8,458 nucleotides of DNA, from assembly GCA_934725085.1 (NCBI GenBank), contig CAKVAL010000047.1:1-8458 (forward strand), in the 5' to 3' direction. The position numbers and the translations under genes are program-made. Below are positions 5,885 through 8,458 of the stretch, piece after piece. The stretch is from an uncultured Erysipelotrichaceae bacterium (GTDB lineage Bacteria > Bacillota_I > Bacilli_A > Erysipelotrichales > Erysipelotrichaceae). The notes beneath the pieces are model-generated. The model searched no databases. It was not told the DNA's origin and saw only the letters and a program-made list of their open reading frames with translations. How positions within the stretch are numbered: the stretch's first letter is position 1; the number at the start of each line of letters is the position of its first letter.

Positions 5885-6623
5885 GGTAGAAAATATTACA
5901 AAATCTTTCATTGTTTCCGGTGTTAAAAATCATTTAAAGGCCGTAAATAATGTTTCATTAGAAGTTAAAAAAGGTGAAATTGTTTGTTTGATTGGTCCTT
6001 CTGGTTCAGGCAAATCAACCCTTTTAAGATGTATAGAAGGACTTGAAATTCCTGAAAAAGGAAATATTTATATTAATGATGAACTTTTAGATTCAAATAA
6101 TCCTGTAAAGTTTAAAGAATTAAGAAGTCACATGGGCTTTGTCTTCCAACATTTTAACTTATTTCCTAATATGACAGTAATAGACAATTTAACTTTGGCA
6201 CTTATTAATGTCTTAAAAATGGATAAGAATGAAGCAGAAACGATTGCCCTAGGTTACCTAGATAGAGTAGGTTTGGCTGATAAAAAGAATGAGTATCCAA
6301 ATAACTTATCAGGTGGTCAGAAACAAAGAGTTGCCATCGCAAGAGCCTTATGTTTAAATCCTGAAATAATGTTGTTTGATGAACCGACTAGTGCCTTAGA
6401 TCCGGAAATGGTTATCGAGGTTCTTGAAGTAATGAAGGAATTGGCAAAAGAGGGCATGACTATGGTTATTGTTACTCATGAAATGGGTTTCTGTAAGACG
6501 GTGGCAAATCGAATTGTTTTCTTGGAAGATGGCAAGATTATCGAAGAAAACAATGCGAAAGATTTCTTTGATAATCCAAAGACTGATAGAGCGAAGTTGT
6601 TCTTAAGTAAAGTGATGTACTAA
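5877..6623 (+). CDS. Amino-acid ABC importer, ATP-binding subunit
   Basis: A 248-residue ABC ATPase of the polar amino-acid (GlnQ/HisP) class that powers the importer from the cytoplasmic side. Walker A GPSGSGKST is at 40-48, the Q-loop glutamine at 91, the signature LSGGQKQR at 144-151, Walker B IMLFDEP at 164-170, the D-loop SALD at 172-175 and the switch histidine at 201. All catalytic elements are intact. The start is GTG: an in-frame TAA lies immediately upstream (5874-5876), so no earlier start exists, and GGGG (5863-5866) can serve as ribosome site. A short insertion-like stretch near 72-80 (DSNNPVKFK) lies before the Q-loop, as often in this group. The gene ends the operon at a terminator that begins inside its stop codon. 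Confidence 0.95.
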   Translation: MIKVENITKSFIVSGVKNHLKAVNNVSLEVKKGEIVCLIGPSGSGKSTLLRCIEGLEIPEKGNIYINDELLDSNNPVKFKELRSHMGFVFQHFNLFPNMTVIDNLTLALINVLKMDKNEAETIALGYLDRVGLADKKNEYPNNLSGGQKQRVAIARALCLNPEIMLFDEPTSALDPEMVIEVLEVMKELAKEGMTMVIVTHEMGFCKTVANRIVFLEDGKIIEENNAKDFFDNPKTDRAKLFLSKVMY

Positions 6624-6642
6624 GAGCACTTTGCTCTTTTTT
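6622..6642 (+). terminator. Terminator of the importer operon
   Basis: AAGAGC (6622-6627), loop ACTTT, GCTCTT (6633-6638), then an uninterrupted T run to 6642. The stem starts within the ATPase stop codon, a very compact arrangement. Confidence 0.85.
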
Positions 6643-6643
6643 G

Positions 6644-6673
6644 TTGACAAATAAATATAATGACTAATACAAT
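6644..6673 (+). promoter_or_regulatory. Promoter of the glycosyltransferase operon
   Basis: Consensus -35 TTGACA (6644-6649) and -10 TACAAT (6668-6673) with an 18-base spacer. It starts two bases after the preceding terminator. A perfect TATAAT is also present at 6656-6661, but no -35 lies at a workable distance from it. Confidence 0.7.
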
Positions 6674-6701
6674 TAATACAGATAGTACAAATAATACAGA
6701 G
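6666..6701 (+). repeat. Four tandem 9-bp repeats in the glycosyltransferase leader
   Basis: Units start at 6666, 6675, 6684 and 6693: AATACAATT, AATACAGAT, AGTACAAAT, AATACAGAG. The core AATACA is exact in three of four. The array overlaps the -10 hexamer and runs to the strong Shine-Dalgarno GAGGGAG (6699-6705). It may be a slippage-prone spacer, an operator, or chance. Confidence 0.7.
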
Positions 6702-6712
6702 GGAGCAGATTT

Positions 6713-7951
6713 ATGAATATTGACTATTTTAATAAAATTGTAACTATTATATTTATCTTATGTTATACATATCAGGCATTATATTTATTCTTGCCATTAT
6801 TTGTAAAAAACAAGGCTAGAGTTATTAATGATAAAACAAATAGATATGCGATTCTAATTGCGGCTAGAAATGAGGAGCAGGTCATTGGTAATCTTATAGA
6901 TAGTCTTAAGAATCAAAACTATCCAAGTGATTATGTTGATATCTATGTTTGTGCTGATAACTGTAGTGATAATACTTATGAGCTTGCTAAACAAAGGGGT
7001 GCTATTGTATATAAAAGATTTAATTCTGTTGAAGTAGGAAAAGGTTATGTCTTAAATTATTTGTTAAATAAGATTAAACAAATAAATAAGCATTATGATG
7101 CATATCTTGTTTTTGATGCCGACAACATCGTAGATAAAGACTTTATTAAGGAAATAAATAGAGTGTATAACGAAGGTTATCAAGCAGTTACTTCTTATCG
7201 TAATTCTAAAAATTATGGTGATAACTGGATTAGTGCTGGTTATGGTTTGTGGTATTTACATGAATCTGCTCATTTAAATGCTTCTAGAATGATTATTAAT
7301 TCTAGTTGTGCAATAAGTGGCACTGGTTTCTTAGTTTCAAATGAGTTGGTAGAAAACAATGATGGGTGGAACTACTTCTTGTTGACAGAAGATATCGAGT
7401 TTAGTGTTGATAGCGTGTTAAAAGATATAAAGATTGGCTATGCTGATAAAGCTATTGTTTATGATGAACAGCCTACAAGCTTTAAACAGTCTTTTAATCA
7501 AAGATTAAGATGGTCTAAGGGAGTAATTCAAGTTTTAAACAAATATGGCTTAGAGCTTATTAAAAAAGCTTTTAAGGGTGATTTCTCAAGCTATGACATG
7601 CTAATGAACTCGGCTCCTGCAGGAATAATAAGTTTTATTAGTTTTATTGTTAATATAACTTATATTCTTGATTGTTTCTTATTAAACAATTCATTTATAT
7701 ATTTATTTAGTAGTTTGTTTAATGTCTTCTTAGGGATGTATCTTATATTGTTCATCATCTCCCTATTAACAACGCTAAAGGAATGGAAGAATATTTATTG
7801 TGCAAATTTGAAGAAGATTATTTATATCTTTACTTGTCCAATATTTATGCTTACGTATATGCCAATCACAATTGTTGCCTTATTTAAGAAAGTTGAGTGG
7901 ACACCAATTGCTCATACTAGAAGATTAAATCTAAATCAAATTAGAAGATAG
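6713..7951 (+). CDS. Membrane-bound processive-type family 2 glycosyltransferase
   Basis: This 412-residue protein has an N-terminal membrane helix (about 8-31), a cytoplasmic GT-A catalytic domain, and about three C-terminal helices (303-325, 330-352, 370-391). The catalytic domain begins YAILIAARNEE (45-55). It carries the acidic CADN (80-83), the metal-binding DAD (135-137), the TED base motif (225-227) and QRLRW (263-267), that is the D, DxD, ED and QxxRW set of polymerising enzymes such as chitin, hyaluronan, cellulose and poly-GlcNAc synthases. It therefore probably uses a UDP-sugar to build and perhaps export a beta-linked glycan at the membrane. The sugar cannot be told from the sequence, and a lipid-glycosylating role is possible. 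GAGGGAG lies seven bases before the ATG. It has its own promoter and shares an operon with a small membrane protein. No deacetylase, cyclic-di-GMP receptor or other polysaccharide gene is in view. Confidence 0.88.
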   Translation: MNIDYFNKIVTIIFILCYTYQALYLFLPLFVKNKARVINDKTNRYAILIAARNEEQVIGNLIDSLKNQNYPSDYVDIYVCADNCSDNTYELAKQRGAIVYKRFNSVEVGKGYVLNYLLNKIKQINKHYDAYLVFDADNIVDKDFIKEINRVYNEGYQAVTSYRNSKNYGDNWISAGYGLWYLHESAHLNASRMIINSSCAISGTGFLVSNELVENNDGWNYFLLTEDIEFSVDSVLKDIKIGYADKAIVYDEQPTSFKQSFNQRLRWSKGVIQVLNKYGLELIKKAFKGDFSSYDMLMNSAPAGIISFISFIVNITYILDCFLLNNSFIYLFSSLFNVFLGMYLILFIISLLTTLKEWKNIYCANLKKIIYIFTCPIFMLTYMPITIVALFKKVEWTPIAHTRRLNLNQIRR

Positions 7952-7960
7952 GAAGTCAAA

Positions 7961-8332
7961 ATGAAAAAGAAAGTTTTATTATCGTTATTATTTATCGCTA
8001 GTTTATCACCGATGTTGCTTAATCAATATGGTGGTATGAAGGGTGTACAAGAAATATCGGGATTGATTAATCTTACAAATCCTATAGGCCTATTATCACT
8101 TGTGATATTTGTGATTGGTTTATTCACTGATGAATGGATAAGTGGTATTGGGACAATTGGTATGGTACTATCAGAATTATTTATGTTCTTTACTTGGTAT
8201 ACTTATACAATTACACCTCAAATAAGTTTAAAGACAAGTCTTGATATGGCTTTTCCTGAATTCTATATTGGACTTATTGTTTCTACATTTATGATGTTGA
8301 TATATTATAAGGCTTTAGAAACTAATGAATGA
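7961..8332 (+). CDS. Small multi-helix membrane protein, function unknown
   Basis: I do not recognise this 123-residue protein. It starts MKKKVLLSLLFIASLSP, which may be a first helix or a signal-anchor (about 5-20). Further hydrophobic segments lie at about 41-56, 61-83 and 100-117, so about four helices with very short loops. No catalytic motif, lipobox or cysteine is present. AGGAAG (7950-7955) lies five bases before the ATG and overlaps the glycosyltransferase stop; the gap between the genes is nine bases, so the two are surely co-transcribed and probably translationally coupled. A strong terminator follows seven bases after its stop. The context suggests an accessory to the glycosyltransferase, for example in folding or export of the product, but this is inference only. 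Confidence 0.8.
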   Translation: MKKKVLLSLLFIASLSPMLLNQYGGMKGVQEISGLINLTNPIGLLSLVIFVIGLFTDEWISGIGTIGMVLSELFMFFTWYTYTITPQISLKTSLDMAFPEFYIGLIVSTFMMLIYYKALETNE

Positions 8333-8338
8333 TGATGT

Positions 8339-8369
8339 ACTCCTCATGGTTATTAACATGAGGAGTTTT
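8339..8369 (+). terminator. Terminator of the glycosyltransferase operon
   Basis: A perfect 10-base stem, ACTCCTCATG (8339-8348) and CATGAGGAGT (8357-8366), with an 8-base loop, followed by TTT before a G. It lies directly after the stop at 8330-8332. Confidence 0.88.
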
Positions 8370-8400
8370 GAATATACTGTACATGTATTTGTTAATTTAA

Positions 8401-8453
8401 ATGTGAGCCACTTTTGATTGAAATCTCAATCGAAAAGTGAGCCACATTTTTTT
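8401..8453. repeat. Imperfect inverted repeat with duplicated GTGAGCCAC at the window edge
   Basis: ATGTG-AGC-CACTTTTGATTG (8401-8420) can fold onto CAATCGAAAAGTG-AGC-CACAT (8427-8447), with a three-base internal mismatch and one bulged G (8432). A T run (8447-8453) follows. GTGAGCCAC also occurs as a direct repeat (8403-8411 and 8437-8445). It could be a terminator for either strand's neighbour or the end of a mobile or dispersed element. No transposase is visible, and the window stops five bases later. Confidence 0.6.
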
Positions 8454-8458
8454 CTTTC

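Noticed and set aside
6656..6661. Perfect TATAAT as the glycosyltransferase -10
   Set aside because: Only six bases separate it from the TTGACA at 6644, and no other -35 or TG extension lies at a workable distance; TACAAT at 6668 fits with an 18-base spacer.
8372..8381. ATATACTGTA shared with 4080-4089 upstream of the importer promoter
   Set aside because: A 10-base AT-rich match between two intergenic regions is easily chance; the flanking bases do not match and no promoter context is shared.
1..8458. CRISPR arrays, tRNA or rRNA genes, and phage or defence genes
   Set aside because: No spaced identical repeats, cloverleaf sequence, rRNA-like stretch or phage or defence motif was seen on either strand.

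Overview
The window reads as chromosomal DNA from a strongly AT-rich, low-GC Gram-positive bacterium (Bacillota). The evidence is good purine-rich Shine-Dalgarno sites, a T-box riboswitch, a lipobox-bearing solute-binding lipoprotein, a DivIB/FtsQ-type division protein next to murG and murB, and occasional TTG and GTG starts. An Erysipelotrichia-like host is my guess; nothing in the window proves it. No phage, CRISPR or defence genes are visible.

Layout: (1) 1-1000, minus strand: trxB (thioredoxin reductase) with its own extended -10 promoter, a short leader, and a hairpin terminator at 16-69. (2) 1052-4065, plus strand: a small two-helix membrane protein of unknown function, then murG, murB and ftsQ/divIB. 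The last three are tightly packed or overlapping and form a piece of the division and cell-wall (dcw) cluster. It stops after ftsQ, with no ftsA or ftsZ following. (3) 4066-6642: a promoter preceded by repeated TTTCAT/ATGAAA half-sites, a complete T-box leader (specifier most likely UAC = Tyr, acceptor-binding UGGU), then a three-gene polar amino-acid ABC importer (lipoprotein, permease, ATPase) closed by a terminator. The leader implies that the importer is switched on when a particular tRNA, probably tRNA-Tyr, is uncharged, so the substrate is probably tyrosine or a related amino acid. (4) 6644-8369: a new promoter, a leader with four 9-bp repeats, a membrane-bound processive-type GT2 glycosyltransferase, a small multi-helix membrane protein 9 bases downstream, and a terminator. 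(5) 8370-8458: no gene. An imperfect inverted repeat containing two copies of GTGAGCCAC lies at the very edge; it is either a second terminator or the end of a mobile or repeated element.

Most genes are ordinary core genes. The items most worth a second look are the inferred tyrosine-responsive T-box on an amino-acid importer, a third pairing partner just upstream of the Shine-Dalgarno site in that leader, the half-site cluster over its promoter, the 9-bp tandem repeat before the glycosyltransferase, the unrecognised small membrane proteins, and the repeat at the right edge. I see no convincing wholly new system.
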